Numbered from the stretch's first letter, positions 43,744-54,490 are shown. The stretch: DNA of 64,000 bases from Proluteimonas luteida (GCF_021191695.1 NZ_JAIWPT010000004.1:1-64000); one strand, 5' to 3'. The notes: generated by a model from the letters alone, not told the origin. A program made the numbers and translations.

Positions 43744-44697
43744 TCAGCCGAGAAAGCGCGCGAGCGCATCGTCGAGGCGGGCGCGCTCCCGCGCCGGATC
43801 GAACCAGCGCGCATCCAGTTGCCCGCGCAGCCAGGTCAGCTGGCGCTTGGCCAGTTGCCGGGTCGCGGCGATCGCGTGCGCGCGGAACGTGGCCGCGTCG
43901 GTCAGGCCGTCCAGGTGCGCCCATGCCTGCCGGTAACCGACCGCACGGATCGCCGGCAGGTCCAGCGGCGCCGGATGCGCGGCCAGTTGCGGCAACGCGC
44001 GCAGCCCGTGCACTTCGTCGAGGAAGCCGCCATCGAGCATCGCGTCGAAGCGGCTGGCGATGCGTGCGTGCAGCACCGCGCGGTCCGGCGGCGCGACGAC
44101 CAGCTTGAGCACGCGCGCGGGGAAGCGCGGCGAGGCCGGAGGCTGCCGCTGCCAGGCACTGATCGGGATCCCGCTCAGGCGATGGACTTCCAGCGCGCGC
44201 TGGATGCGCTGCGGATCGCCGGGCTTGATGCGCGCAGCCGCCTCGGGGTCGAACGTCGCCAGCCTGGCGTGCAGCGCGGGCCAGCCGAGTTCGGCGGCCT
44301 CGCGGGCGATCGCCGCGCGCGTGCCGGGATCGGCCTGCGGCATCGGCGACAGGCCTTCGAGCAGTGCGCTGAAATACAGGCCGGTGCCGCCGGCCAGGAT
44401 CGGCAGGCGGCCACGGGCGAGGATGTCCTCGACCGCGCACCGCGCATCGTGCGCGAACTCCGCCGCGGAATAGGTCTGCCACGGATCGCGCAGATCCAGT
44501 ATGTGGTGCGGTGCGCGCGCGCGCTCGGCGGCGTCGGGCTTGGCCGCGCCGATGTCGAGCCCGCGGTAGACCAGCGCCGAATCGACGCTGACGATCTCGC
44601 CGCCGAGGCGCCCGGCCCAGTCCAGCGCGAGCGCGGTCTTGCCCGACGCGGTCGGGCCCATCAGGGCGATGGCGGCAGGGCGCGTGTCGGCAGGCAT
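43744..44697 (-). CDS. miaA: tRNA dimethylallyltransferase
   Basis: Adds a dimethylallyl group to A37 of tRNAs that read UNN codons, the first step of ms2i6A. The protein has 317 residues. The P-loop is [16 protein letters not shown], the substrate motif [18 protein letters not shown], and [19 protein letters not shown] follows. [15 protein letters not shown] and [19 protein letters not shown] are also conserved. The start is ATG 44697, 16 bases after the putP stop. Its place before hfq matches the common gammaproteobacterial order, with mutL replaced by putP upstream. Confidence 0.95.
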   Translation of the reverse strand: MPADTRPAAIALMGPTASGKTALALDWAGRLGGEIVSVDSALVYRGLDIGAAKPDAAERARAPHHILDLRDPWQTYSAAEFAHDARCAVEDILARGRLPILAGGTGLYFSALLEGLSPMPQADPGTRAAIAREAAELGWPALHARLATFDPEAAARIKPGDPQRIQRALEVHRLSGIPISAWQRQPPASPRFPARVLKLVVAPPDRAVLHARIASRFDAMLDGGFLDEVHGLRALPQLAAHPAPLDLPAIRAVGYRQAWAHLDGLTDAATFRAHAIAATRQLAKRQLTWLRGQLDARWFDPARERARLDDALARFLG

Positions 44698-44712
44698 GGC
44701 GCCGCTCCGCGA

Positions 44713-46200
44713 TCAGTAGCCGCTTTCCTTCAGCGACAACCGCACCTGCTGGTGGGTGGCCTGCACTTCCTGCGGCGGCGCATGGCCGAGCAGGCTGACG
44801 ACGATCACCGCGACGGTGGCGACCACGACGCCCGGCACCATCTCGTACAGCGCACTGCCGGTCAGCGACCACAGCAATACCGTCGTCGCGCCGCCGATGA
44901 TGCCGGCGATGGCACCATTGCGCGTCATCCGCTGCCAGAACAGCGACAGCACGACCACCGGTCCGAACGCGGCACCGAAGCCGGCCCAGGCATAGGCGAC
45001 CAGGCCGAGCACGCGGCTGTCCGGATCGCGGGCGATCCAGATCGCCAGCAGCGCGATCGCCAGCACCATCAACCGGCCGATCCAGACCAGTTCGCGATGG
45101 CCGGCGTCCGGTCGCAGGAAACCCCGGTAGAAATCCTCGGTCAGCGCGCTGGAACAGACCAGCAGCTGGCACGACAGCGTGCTCATCACCGCCGCCAGGA
45201 TCGCCGACAGCAGCACGCCGGCCACCCACGGGTTGAACAGCAGCTCGGACAGCACGATGAACACGCGCTCGGGATTGGCGTCGACCGGGCCGGCCTGGGC
45301 CGGGTTGGCGGCGAAGTACGCGATGCCGAAGAAGCCGGTCGCCAGCGCGCCGGCCAGGCACAGCACCATCCAGGTCATGCCGATGCGCCGCGCATGCGGA
45401 ATCGTCGCCACGCTGTCGGCGGCCATGAACCGCGCCAGGATGTGCGGTTGGCCGAAATAGCCGAAGCCCCAGGCCAGCGCCGAGACCACCGCGACCATGC
45501 CGCCGGCACCGACCCACTGCAGCCGGCTCGGGTCGACCTGCTCGATCAGCGCCAGGCTCGGCGCGACGCCGCCGTTGCTGACCAGTACGATGATCGGCAC
45601 CAGCAGCAGCGCGAAGATCATCAGCGTCGCCTGCACCATGTCGGTCCAGCTGACCGCGAGGAAGCCGCCGAACAGCGTGTAGAGGATCGTCACCGCCGCG
45701 CCCCACCACAGCGCCTGCGCGTACGGCAGCCCGAACACGCTCTCGAACAGCCGCGCCCCGGCGACGATGCCCGACGCGCAATAGACCGCGAAGAACACCA
45801 GGATCACCAGCGCCGCCAGCACCCGCAGCAGCTTCTGCCGGTCGGCGAAGCGATGGGTGAAGTAGTCGGGCAGCGTCAGCGCGTTGCGCGTGCGCTCGGT
45901 ATAGACCCGCAGCGGACCGGCGACGAAGCGCCAGTTGCACCACGCGCCGAGGATCAGGCCGACGGCGATCCAGGCCTCCGACGCGCCGGTCAGGTACATC
46001 GCGCCGGGCAGGCCCATCAGCAGCCAGCCGCTCATGTCCGAGGCGCCGGCCGACAGCGCGGTGACGTAGCTGCCGAGCGAACGCCCGCCGAGGATGTAGT
46101 CGTCGAAGGTCTTGGTGCGGTACCACGCCCAGAAACCGATGCCGACCATCAGCAGCAGATAGCCGGCGAAGGTGATGAAGAGCGGCGAGCTTGCGTTCAT
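44713..46200 (-). CDS. putP: Sodium/proline symporter, SSS family
   Basis: Inner-membrane Na+/solute symporter of 495 residues, with the PutP pattern throughout. The N-terminus ITFAGYLLLMVGIGFWAWYRT is followed by DYILGGRSLGSYVTALSAGASDMSGWLLMGLPGA, typical of proline porters. GGFLAVSWTDMVQATLMIFALL and SAILAAVMSTLSCQLLVCSSALTED give the sodium-binding and TM9 regions. About 13 transmembrane segments are expected. No proline-dehydrogenase gene is near, so proline as substrate rests on family similarity. Transcription reads into miaA 16 bases later. Confidence 0.92.
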   Translation of the reverse strand: MNASSPLFITFAGYLLLMVGIGFWAWYRTKTFDDYILGGRSLGSYVTALSAGASDMSGWLLMGLPGAMYLTGASEAWIAVGLILGAWCNWRFVAGPLRVYTERTRNALTLPDYFTHRFADRQKLLRVLAALVILVFFAVYCASGIVAGARLFESVFGLPYAQALWWGAAVTILYTLFGGFLAVSWTDMVQATLMIFALLLVPIIVLVSNGGVAPSLALIEQVDPSRLQWVGAGGMVAVVSALAWGFGYFGQPHILARFMAADSVATIPHARRIGMTWMVLCLAGALATGFFGIAYFAANPAQAGPVDANPERVFIVLSELLFNPWVAGVLLSAILAAVMSTLSCQLLVCSSALTEDFYRGFLRPDAGHRELVWIGRLMVLAIALLAIWIARDPDSRVLGLVAYAWAGFGAAFGPVVVLSLFWQRMTRNGAIAGIIGGATTVLLWSLTGSALYEMVPGVVVATVAVIVVSLLGHAPPQEVQATHQQVRLSLKESGY

Positions 46201-46342
46201 TGGCGATCCCTGGCCGCGGACTGCGGCGGCAGGGGCGGAAGCTTAACCGGGATCGGATGCGGGGATCAGCCGCGATCCATCGCCGGAAGCATCACCCACG
46301 GCCCCACGCGCTACCGGATCCACGGGGCATGCCGCCGCGGCC

Positions 46343-46368
46343 GTAGGTCGGGCCTACGCGCCCGACGC
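46343..46368. repeat. Dispersed palindromic repeat
   Basis: GTAGGTCGGGCC and GGCC-type halves with the spacer TACGCG form the same hairpin as the copies at 39383-39582. It lies in the 204-bp gap between folP and putP, where nothing else was recognised. Confidence 0.7.
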
Positions 46369-46404
46369 GCGGAAAATCCCGGGACAGGGGGGGCGGAACC
46401 TGCC

Positions 46405-47301
46405 CTACGCGTCCGGCCAGACGATCGACGGTGCGGGCGAGGCGGCGCGCGGCAGCACCACCGCGTCCACTGCGGCCCAGACCTTCAGCGCATCGACGGT
46501 CTCGGCCACGTCGTGCACGCGCACGATGCGTGCGCCGCGTTGCGCGGCGATCAGGTGCGCGGCAACCGAGCCGGCCACGCGTTCGGCCGGCACGTCGCGG
46601 CCGGTGAGCTCGCCGATGCTGCGCTTGCGCGACAGGCCGGCCAACAGCGGCACGCCCAGTTCGGCAAAACGCGCCAACTGCGCCAGCAACGCCAGGTTGT
46701 GCGCGGTGGTCTTGCCGAAGCCGAAACCCGGATCGACGACGATGCGCTTGCGCTCGATGCCGGCCATCTCGGCTGCGAAGATGCGCTCGGCCAGAAAGCG
46801 GTGCACCTCGCCGACGACGTCGTCGTAGACGGGCGCGGCCTGCATCGCGCCCGGTTCGCCCTGCATGTGCATCAGCACCACCGGCACGCCGAGCGCGGCC
46901 GCGGCATCGAGTGCGCCTTCGCGGCGCAGCGCATGCACGTCGTTGATCAGGCCGGCGCCGGCGGCGACCGCGGCGCGCATGACCTCGGGCTTGGAGGTGT
47001 CGACGCTGATCGGCAAGGTGGTCCGCGCGGCCAGCGCCTCGATCACCGGGACCACCCGGCGCAGTTCCTCGTCCACCGGCACCGGCTCCGCGCCCGGGCG
47101 GGTCGACTCGCCGCCGACATCGAGGATGTCCGCGCCCTGCCCGGCCAGCAGCAGGCCATGGGCGATCGCGGCATCGGCGCTGTCGTGCGCGCCGCCATCG
47201 GAAAACGAATCGGGCGTGACGTTGACGATGCCCATCACCCGCGGGCGGTCGAGGGCGAGCGCACGCCCGGCGCAGTCGAGTTTCGGCGTGGTGTCGAACA
47301 T
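46405..47301 (-). CDS. folP: Dihydropteroate synthase
   Basis: Joins p-aminobenzoate with a dihydropterin pyrophosphate to give dihydropteroate in folate synthesis, and is the target of sulfonamides. The 298-residue TIM barrel shows RVMGIVNVTPDSFSDGG, DILDVGGESTRPGAEPV, ISVDTSKPEVMRAA, INDVHALRR, VLMHMQGEPG, VDPGFGFGKTTAHN and GLSRKR. All active-site loops are present. The ATG at 47301 overlaps the preceding small gene's stop by one base (TGATG), and ftsH lies upstream, as in the E. coli ftsH-folP cluster. Confidence 0.95.
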   Translation of the reverse strand: MFDTTPKLDCAGRALALDRPRVMGIVNVTPDSFSDGGAHDSADAAIAHGLLLAGQGADILDVGGESTRPGAEPVPVDEELRRVVPVIEALAARTTLPISVDTSKPEVMRAAVAAGAGLINDVHALRREGALDAAAALGVPVVLMHMQGEPGAMQAAPVYDDVVGEVHRFLAERIFAAEMAGIERKRIVVDPGFGFGKTTAHNLALLAQLARFAELGVPLLAGLSRKRSIGELTGRDVPAERVAGSVAAHLIAAQRGARIVRVHDVAETVDALKVWAAVDAVVLPRAASPAPSIVWPDA

Positions 47302-47486
47302 CAGTCGTCCCCGCGCGCGCGGCCGTTGCGGACCGCGATCCCAAGCAGCGCGCCGAGTACCGCGCCCAGGCCGATCCCCAGCGGCACGCTCTGGAAATAG
47401 TTGCCCACCAGCAGGCCCAGCGCGACGCCGAACAGGATCGTCATCGGCAGTACCAGCCCACCGCTGCGTTTGCCCGGTTGCGTCAT
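47301..47486 (-). CDS. Small two-helix membrane protein coupled to folP
   Basis: Protein of 61 residues with two hydrophobic helices, LVLPMTILFGVALGLLVGNYF and LGIGLGAVLGALLGIAV, and a basic C-terminus. It resembles AtpI/glycine-zipper small membrane proteins but is not assignable. The gene overlaps folP by one base (TGATG), so translation is probably coupled. A start at 47486 is supported by the basic N-terminus (MTQPGKRSGG); no longer frame upstream looks real. It sits between ftsH and folP, where E. coli has no gene. Confidence 0.7.
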   Translation of the reverse strand: MTQPGKRSGGLVLPMTILFGVALGLLVGNYFQSVPLGIGLGAVLGALLGIAVRNGRARGDD

Positions 47487-47684
47487 CGCGGAATCCTCAT
47501 GCCCGAAGTGGCGCCAACTGTGGCGCGTCGCTTCCGCGGCCGCAAGCGGTGCGTGTGCAGGCGTCCTCGGGGCAGGCACGCCCTTCCCCTGTCGTCCGAT
47601 CGGCCACGAGATGAGGGCACCATCGCGCCGCAGGCATCGAGCGGCCTTTGCCGGCGGACGCACCGGGGAATCCGGTTCTTCGCC

Positions 47685-47765
47685 GTAGGTCGGCCCCACG
47701 CGGCCGACGTGCGCGGTGCCCGGATTCGCGAATCCCCGCCGTCGGGGGCGTTGCCCCGACCTACG
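47685..47765. repeat. Two copies of the dispersed palindromic repeat in opposite orientation
   Basis: GTAGGTCGGCCCCACGCGGC at 47685-47704 begins one copy (to 47708); GTCGGGGGCGTTGCCCCGAC at 47741-47760 with CTACG forms the other. They are the same family as at 39383-39582, facing opposite ways about 30 bp apart, so together they could form a larger hairpin. Confidence 0.7.
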
Positions 47766-47814
47766 GTCGAGCCCCGAAATCGGAGACGAGCCGGAAATTT
47801 CGCCCTCGCACACC

Positions 47815-47841
47815 GAAACCGCCGGCATTGCCGGCGGTTTC
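47815..47841 (-). terminator. Perfect hairpin after ftsH, probable terminator
   Basis: GAAACCGCCGGC and GCCGGCGGTTTC form a perfect 12-bp stem with a three-base loop, 60 bases after the ftsH stop on the minus strand. There is no T-run beyond the stem's own TTTC, so it may be a terminator or an mRNA 3'-end stabiliser. Confidence 0.55.
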
Positions 47842-47900
47842 GAAGATGGTTTCACGAAGCGAACTGGCCAGGCCCGGCAAACGCCGGCCGGGCGCAGGGG

Positions 47901-49832
<1,932 letters not shown>

Positions 49833-49863
49833 GTTTCGGGGTTCTCGTTGACGTGGGGCCATG

Positions 49864-50496
49864 CTACTTCATCGTCGCCAGCTTGCCTTGCGCCAGCGCA
49901 TAGACTTCAGGCGAACGTTGCCGCGACGCGGCCGGTTTGCGGATGGCCAGCCGGGTGTAACGCCGGCGCAACTCCCGCACGTACGCATCGAAATCGGTGC
50001 CCTGGAACAGCTTGATCAGGAACGTGCCGCCGGGGCGCAGGTGGTGATCGGCGAAGTCCATCGCCAGCTCCGCCAGATGCATCGCCCGCGGCTGGTCCAC
50101 CGCTTCGATACCACTCTTGTTGGGGGCCATGTCCGACAACACAAGGTCGACCTGCTGCCCGCCGAGCGCGGCTTCGAGCGCCGAGAGGACCGCATCCTCG
50201 CGGAAATCGCCGTGAAGGAACTCGACTCCCGCCAGCGACGGCATCTCCAGGATGTCCAGCGCGATGACCCGGCCGCTGTCGCCCAGCGCCTGCCGGACCC
50301 ACTGCGACCAGCCGCCCGGGGCGGCGCCGAGGTCGACCACGGTCATGCCCGGCTTCAGCAGGCGGTCGCGCTCGACCAGCTCCTCCAGCTTGTAGGCCGC
50401 GCGCGAACGCAGCCCCTCGGCCTGGGCCTTCTTCACGAACGGGTCGGAGAAATGTTCTTTCAGCCAGCGCTGGCTGCTTTTGCTGCGGGAGGCCAT
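49864..50496 (-). CDS. rlmE: 23S rRNA 2'-O-methyltransferase RlmE (FtsJ)
   Basis: Methylates the 2'-O of U2552 in the ribosomal A loop (E. coli numbering), a late 50S assembly step that is induced by heat shock. The 210-residue protein has [14 protein letters not shown], the SAM motif [14 protein letters not shown], the catalytic [11 protein letters not shown] and [11 protein letters not shown]. The K-D-K-E tetrad is visible in outline. ATG at 50496 gives the family start ([16 protein letters not shown]). It runs into ftsH 31 bases later and diverges from yhbY. Confidence 0.95.
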   Translation of the reverse strand: MASRSKSSQRWLKEHFSDPFVKKAQAEGLRSRAAYKLEELVERDRLLKPGMTVVDLGAAPGGWSQWVRQALGDSGRVIALDILEMPSLAGVEFLHGDFREDAVLSALEAALGGQQVDLVLSDMAPNKSGIEAVDQPRAMHLAELAMDFADHHLRPGGTFLIKLFQGTDFDAYVRELRRRYTRLAIRKPAASRQRSPEVYALAQGKLATMK

Positions 50497-50588
50497 CGGC
50501 GGGCTCTGGAGTGCGTCGGACCGGGGCTGCCCCCCGGGGGGACCATGATATCCTGCCGACCGTTTCCCTTCCTGCGACCGGTTCATCC

Positions 50589-50894
50589 ATGAGTAATGCC
50601 CTGACCGCTGCCCAGATCCGATTTCTGCGCGGCCAGGCTCACGGGATCAAGGCCATGCTGCAGGTCGGCGGAAAAGGCATCACCGACGCCCTGGTCGCCG
50701 AGATCGATGCCGCGCTCGAACACCACGAGCTGATCAAGGTCAAGGTGGGCGCCGCCGACCGAGACGAACGCGACGCGATGATCGCCACGCTGGTCGAACG
50801 CACCCGCGCCGCGCTGGTGCAGCGCATCGGCCACGTCGCCGTGCTGTACCGCCAGAGCACCGATCGCCGCCAGATCGTGCTGCCGCGGGCCTGA
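50589..50894 (+). CDS. yhbY: YhbY family RNA-binding protein
   Basis: CRS1-YhbY (CRM) domain protein of 101 residues that associates with pre-50S ribosomal particles. [39 protein letters not shown] and [20 protein letters not shown] hold the GxxG loop and the KVK strand. The ATG at 50589 follows a short gap. It diverges from rlmE, a common pairing with ribosome maturation on both sides. The next gene starts seven bases after its stop. Confidence 0.94.
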   Translation: MSNALTAAQIRFLRGQAHGIKAMLQVGGKGITDALVAEIDAALEHHELIKVKVGAADRDERDAMIATLVERTRAALVQRIGHVAVLYRQSTDRRQIVLPRA

Positions 50895-50901
50895 GACCGC
50901 C

Positions 50902-51291
50902 ATGGTCCAGCTGGTCCTCGAGCAACCCGACTTCGACTACGTGCTGCGCGGCGCGGACGGCGCCAGCGCGCTGGTCAACGAGCGCGTCCTGACCGCGAGC
51001 TTCATCATCGCCCCGCACGACCTCGTCGAGCACTGGCCCGTCGACGACGTGCGCAGCCTCGCCCCCGAGGCGCTTGCGCCCGTACTGGCCCTGCAGCCGG
51101 AAGTGGTGCTGATCGGCACCGGTGGCGCCCAGGGCTTCCCGCCACCGGCGACGATGGCCGCCTGCCTGTCGCAGGGCATCGGTCTGGAGGCGATGACCAA
51201 CGCCGCCGCCGCCCGCACCTTCAACGTGCTGGCCGGCGAAGGCCGCCGCGTGGTCGCGGGGTTCATCCTGGCTTCCAACTCCCCCAGATGA
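50902..51291 (+). CDS. Mth938/DUF498 domain protein with C-terminus altered by insertion
   Basis: Protein of 129 residues, related to Mth938 and NDUFAF3 (DUF498/DUF598). It shows LVLEQPDFDYVLRGADGAS, ALVNERVLTASFIIAP and PEVVLIGTGGAQGFPP. The family ends with a short conserved strand-loop. Here, after RRVVAGFILA, the final residues are SNSPR, while an 86-bp repeat downstream (53270-53355) encodes the same segment ending in FILARE. The likely original gene was split by the acyltransferase cassette. The remaining fold is nearly complete, so it may still work. The stop overlaps the acyltransferase start as ATGA. It lies seven bases after yhbY. Confidence 0.85.
   Translation: MVQLVLEQPDFDYVLRGADGASALVNERVLTASFIIAPHDLVEHWPVDDVRSLAPEALAPVLALQPEVVLIGTGGAQGFPPPATMAACLSQGIGLEAMTNAAAARTFNVLAGEGRRVVAGFILASNSPR
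51184..51272 (+). repeat. Left direct repeat flanking the acyltransferase cassette
   Basis: 89 bp, from CTGGAGGCGATGACCAACGC to GGGGTTCATCCTGGC, match 53270-53355 except for one extra GCC codon here. It is the 3' part of the Mth938-like gene. The match ends at the same point in both copies, immediately before the C-terminal codons. Confidence 0.9.
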
Positions 51292-53282
51292 CGATACAGG
51301 GCGGATACCGCCCGGAAATCGACGGGCTGCGCGCCATTGCCGTTCTGTCCGTTCTGCTGTTCCACCTCGACCCCGGCTGGCTGCCTGGCGGCTTCACCGG
51401 CGTCGACATCTTTCTGGTGATTTCCGGCTTTCTCATCACCACGCAGATCGTCGAATCATCCCGGCGCGGGCATTTCTCGTTCCGCGACTTCTACCTCCGC
51501 CGCATCCGCAGGATCGCACCGGCCTATCTGACGGTTGTTCTGGTCTCCCTTGCCGCTGCCTGCGTGCTGATGCTCCCCGAGGATTTGGCGCACACCGCCC
51601 GTGCCGCGATGTGGAGCACCTTGTCCGCCCCCAACGTTTTCTTCTGGCTGCACCTGGACACCGGATACTTTGCGGAAGACACGAGCCAGCAGGTCCTTCT
51701 GCACTTGTGGTCGCTTGGCGTAGAGGAACAGTTCTACCTGTTATGGCCGGCGCTGCTGTTGCTGGTTCTGAGCCGCGGGCGCCGGGCGGGCATTGCTGCC
51801 GTGGGTATGGCTGTCATCGCCTCGTTGATTGCCGCTCAATGGCTTGCCGGCACGGATCCCGCCTTTGCCTACTACATGCTGCCGACACGGGCCGGAGAAC
51901 TGGGCATCGGCGCATTGCTGGCGCTTGCATCGCCGCCGGCCACCCCTTGCACTAGGTCTTCCGTTGGATACGAACTGCTGGCCGCACTGGGCGTCGGCCT
52001 AATCGCCTCGGGATTCATCTTGCTGGACGGATCCTCCCGTTTTCCGGGATTCAATGCGCTGTATCCCTGCCTGGGTTCGGCACTGGTGATCCTGGCTGAC
52101 AGCCGTCGCAAGTGCATCGTGCTCGCACCGTTGCGAAGCAGGCCGGCCATCGCGATCGGAATCGTGTCCTACTCGCTCTATCTCTGGCATTGGCCCGTCC
52201 TGGCATTCGCGCGGTATGTCGGAGTGGCGACAGGTACGTGGCTTGCGCTCGTACTGGTCCCCGTCATCGTGATGCTCTCGCTTGCCAGCTACTGGTTGAT
52301 CGAGCGTCCTGCACGCCGGGTGCGCTGGGCATCACGCACCCAGTGGATGCTGCTTTTCATTCTGCCGGTCTGTCTCCTGGTCGCGTTCACGGCTTGGCTC
52401 CAGTCCCGCGACGGGCGCCTGCCGGGAACCTCCGGCAACATGACGACCCATCGGGTGGAACGCCTTTTGCTGTCGCAGACCGCACCTGCCTACGAATACC
52501 CCGACAATTGCCAGCTTTCGGAGTTCGACCCCCGGGTACTGACACGTCCGGCGTGCGTACACGGCAGCGCGTCCGGAACCGAGGATCTGCTTTGGGGTGA
52601 CTCGCATGCCGCGCACTACATCGGCATCGTGGCAAGCCTGGCTCGGGAAGCGGGAAGGTCGACGCGCAACGCCTCGCTGTCCACTTGCCCACCGGTGTGG
52701 AGCGAAAGGAACCGGTATGGTTCCGGCGCGTACCAGTCGGGCTGCACCGAGTTCAGAGCACTGATCGAATCGAGAATCGACGACTACGCGACCATATTTC
52801 TCGGCGCCCAATGGAGCGTACATCTGCGCTCGCCCACGTTCGCTTCGGACTTCGAGCGCACCTTGGCACACCTTGTCGAAAAGGGGCACCCCGCCGTGCT
52901 GCTTGCCGAGGTTCCAAGCTTTCCCGGATTCGACCGGAATTGCGAGATCCGCAATCTGCGAACGGCGCTGGTCGACTGCCGGGCATCCGCATCCAGCTCG
53001 GTCGATCTCCACCTTGAGACACGGGCTTGGCTGGACACCTTGGCCACGCGCCATCGGGGCGTCTCCGTGCTCGATGTGCATGACGTCCTGTGCCCCCAAG
53101 GACATTGCGAGCCCTACGTCGACAATCAGCCGGTCTACTTCGACCAGACCCATCTCAGCATGCATGGCAGCTGGCTGGTTGGCCGGAAATACGTGGAACT
53201 GCGGTCCCCCGCGCCCGCGGACGGCGTTGATGGGATATATCCGACGCTGCCCGATATCGACGACTCGGCCTGGAGGCGATGA
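51288..53282 (+). CDS. Membrane acyltransferase (OafA/YrhL type) with C-terminal SGNH domain
   Basis: Protein of 664 residues that probably O-acylates a surface polysaccharide. Residues 1-375 form the acyltransferase-3 membrane domain: YRPEIDGLRAIAVLSVLLFH, DIFLVISGFLIT, FYLRRIRRIAPAYL, HLWSLGVEEQFYLLWP and SYSLYLWHWPVLAF. The periplasmic SGNH part has WGDSHAAHY and the catalytic FDQTHLSMHGS. The body is less GC-rich than its neighbours. ATG at 51288 overlaps the altered Mth938 stop (ATGA). Its own stop, TGA at 53280-53282, lies inside the right direct repeat. It is a lone surface-modification gene with no glycosyltransferases around, which supports recent acquisition as a cassette. Confidence 0.92.
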   Translation: MTIQGGYRPEIDGLRAIAVLSVLLFHLDPGWLPGGFTGVDIFLVISGFLITTQIVESSRRGHFSFRDFYLRRIRRIAPAYLTVVLVSLAAACVLMLPEDLAHTARAAMWSTLSAPNVFFWLHLDTGYFAEDTSQQVLLHLWSLGVEEQFYLLWPALLLLVLSRGRRAGIAAVGMAVIASLIAAQWLAGTDPAFAYYMLPTRAGELGIGALLALASPPATPCTRSSVGYELLAALGVGLIASGFILLDGSSRFPGFNALYPCLGSALVILADSRRKCIVLAPLRSRPAIAIGIVSYSLYLWHWPVLAFARYVGVATGTWLALVLVPVIVMLSLASYWLIERPARRVRWASRTQWMLLFILPVCLLVAFTAWLQSRDGRLPGTSGNMTTHRVERLLLSQTAPAYEYPDNCQLSEFDPRVLTRPACVHGSASGTEDLLWGDSHAAHYIGIVASLAREAGRSTRNASLSTCPPVWSERNRYGSGAYQSGCTEFRALIESRIDDYATIFLGAQWSVHLRSPTFASDFERTLAHLVEKGHPAVLLAEVPSFPGFDRNCEIRNLRTALVDCRASASSSVDLHLETRAWLDTLATRHRGVSVLDVHDVLCPQGHCEPYVDNQPVYFDQTHLSMHGSWLVGRKYVELRSPAPADGVDGIYPTLPDIDDSAWRR

Positions 53283-53355
53283 CCAACGCCGCCGCCCGCA
53301 CCTTCAACGTGCTGGCCGGCGAAGGCCGCCGCGTGGTCGCGGGGTTCATCCTGGC
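53270..53355 (+). repeat. Right direct repeat; carries the probable native 3' end of the Mth938 gene
   Basis: 86 bp matching 51184-51272 less one GCC codon. In the Mth938 frame it reads LEAMTNAAARTFNVLAGEGR then RVVAGFILARE and stops with TGA at 53363-53365. The extended native ending strongly suggests that this is the original 3' end, displaced by the insertion. Recombination with the left copy would restore a continuous gene. Confidence 0.88.
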
Positions 53356-53383
53356 GCGGGAATGAGTCCGCCCTTGGCGGCCG

Positions 53384-53611
53384 TCAGGCCTCGCCGCCCA
53401 GCTTGAAATCGAACATGACGAACGCTGTCTCCGCCTCGACCCTGCCTGCGGCCGCATAGGTGCGCCGCAGGGCCGGCGCCAGGTGGTGGCGCGGGTCGGA
53501 CGGGAACGCCGCGCTGCATGCCGCGTCGACCGGGTGATCGAACAGGCCCCTGTCGCCCCGCAACAGGGCATCCAGATCTTCGGGACCGGCGAGGCGCAGG
53601 ACCAGGCGCAC
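53384..53611 (-). pseudogene. Remnant of a GNAT acetyltransferase N-terminus
   Basis: A 75-residue frame starting at GTG 53611 reads MRLVLRLAGPEDLDALLRGD, GLFDHPVD and FPSDPRHHLAPAL, which resembles the first 50 residues of GNAT N-acetyltransferases of the AAC-like type. The acetyl-CoA-binding core (R/Q-x-x-G-x-G/A) is missing. The last 25 residues (ending FVMFDFKLGGEA) do not continue the family. There is no ribosome-binding site. It is most likely a decayed gene. The loss may be linked with the cassette insertion 20 bp away. Confidence 0.5.
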
Positions 53612-53689
53612 GACCGGACTGCGCAGCGCATCGGGCGCGAGCCGGGAGGTGGGCGGAGCATCGGCAAGGCACCCTCATCCGCCCTGCGG

Positions 53690-53714
53690 GCCCTTCTCCC
53701 CGAGGGAGAAGGGC
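53690..53714. repeat. Perfect hairpin repeat after nlpD
   Basis: GCCCTTCTCCC and GGGAGAAGGGC form a perfect 11-bp stem with a CGA loop, preceded by a smaller GCCC-TGC-GGGC hairpin. The unit CCCTCATCCGCCC...CTTCTCCC is a widespread intergenic repeat in Gram-negative genomes. It lies 23 bases after the nlpD stop and may also terminate that transcript. Confidence 0.6.
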
Positions 53715-53737
53715 AAAGCGGCCCGGCGGAACGCCTG

Positions 53738-54490
53738 TCAACGCGCCGGTAGATAGGACAGCGGATCGACCGGCTTGCCGTTGTAGCGAATCTCGAAATG
53801 CAGCATGTCGCGGGCGGCACCGGTGCGGCCCATCTCGGCGATCTGCTGGCCGGCGCTGACGCGCTCGCCTTCGTTGACCCGCCGGGTGCGGTTGTGGCCG
53901 TAGGCCGACAGCCAGTTGTCGTCGTGCTTGACGATGATCAGTTCGCCGTAGCCGACCAGCCCGGAGCCGGAGTAGACCACCACGCCCGCGGCCGCTGCGC
54001 GCACCGGCTGGCCGCCGGTGCCGGCGATGTCGACGCCCTGCTTGGTAGGCTCGCCGGCGGTGAAGCGGCCGATCACCTGGCCGTCGGTCGGCCACTGCCA
54101 GCGGAACGGGCTGCTCGCGGGCACCGGCGCGGGGGGCTGCGGCGTGGCCTGCGTGGGACGTACCGCGGTGCTGCCCGACGTCGCCGGCCGCGAAGGCGTC
54201 GCCGCCGCGGCCGTCGTGCCGCCGGTGGCGCTGCCGCTCGGGTACAGCCGCAGCCGCTGGCCGGGATAGATGGTGTAGGGGGCGCGGATGTTGTTCCACA
54301 TCGCCAGGTCCAGCGGGCTGATGCCGTTGCTGGTGGCCAGGCGATAGACGGTATCGCCACGCTGCACGGTCACCGTCTGCCCGGGCCGCGGCGTCGACGT
54401 CGTCGCCGTGCTCCCGCCCTCGCGCACCACGCGGCTGGTGCCGCAGGCGGCAAGCAGCAGGACCGACAGCACCACCAGCAGAATCCTCAT
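53738..54490 (-). CDS. nlpD: Murein hydrolase activator NlpD-like lipoprotein
   Basis: Outer-membrane lipoprotein of 250 residues that activates cell-wall amidases at division. The lipobox LLAAC (Cys16) ends a short signal. A LysM domain follows (VTVQRGDTVYRLATSNGISPLDLAMWNNI, YTIYPGQRLRLY), then a Pro/Thr linker and an M23 domain (RWQWPTDGQVIGRF, QGVDIAGTGGQPVRAAAAGVVVYSG, LSAYGHN, HFEIRYNGKPVDPLSYL). The first zinc His of active M23 enzymes is replaced (GVDIAG), as in EnvC/NlpD activators. The start at 54490 gives the signal. It is downstream of pcm, as in the surE-pcm-nlpD cluster; rpoS, the usual next gene, is not here. Confidence 0.92.
   Translation of the reverse strand: MRILLVVLSVLLLAACGTSRVVREGGSTATTSTPRPGQTVTVQRGDTVYRLATSNGISPLDLAMWNNIRAPYTIYPGQRLRLYPSGSATGGTTAAAATPSRPATSGSTAVRPTQATPQPPAPVPASSPFRWQWPTDGQVIGRFTAGEPTKQGVDIAGTGGQPVRAAAAGVVVYSGSGLVGYGELIIVKHDDNWLSAYGHNRTRRVNEGERVSAGQQIAEMGRTGAARDMLHFEIRYNGKPVDPLSYLPAR

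Larger units (their letters stand above)
47487..47900. other. Intergenic region between ftsH and the small membrane gene
   Basis: About 414 bp with two palindromic repeats (47685-47765) and a strong hairpin (47815-47841) after ftsH. The rest may hold the promoter for the small gene and folP. No further gene is supported. Confidence 0.65.

Noticed and set aside
43561..47400. 1279-residue plus-strand frame over miaA, putP and folP
   Set aside because: It is antisense to three clearly conserved genes and has only the composition expected from GC-rich codon mirrors.
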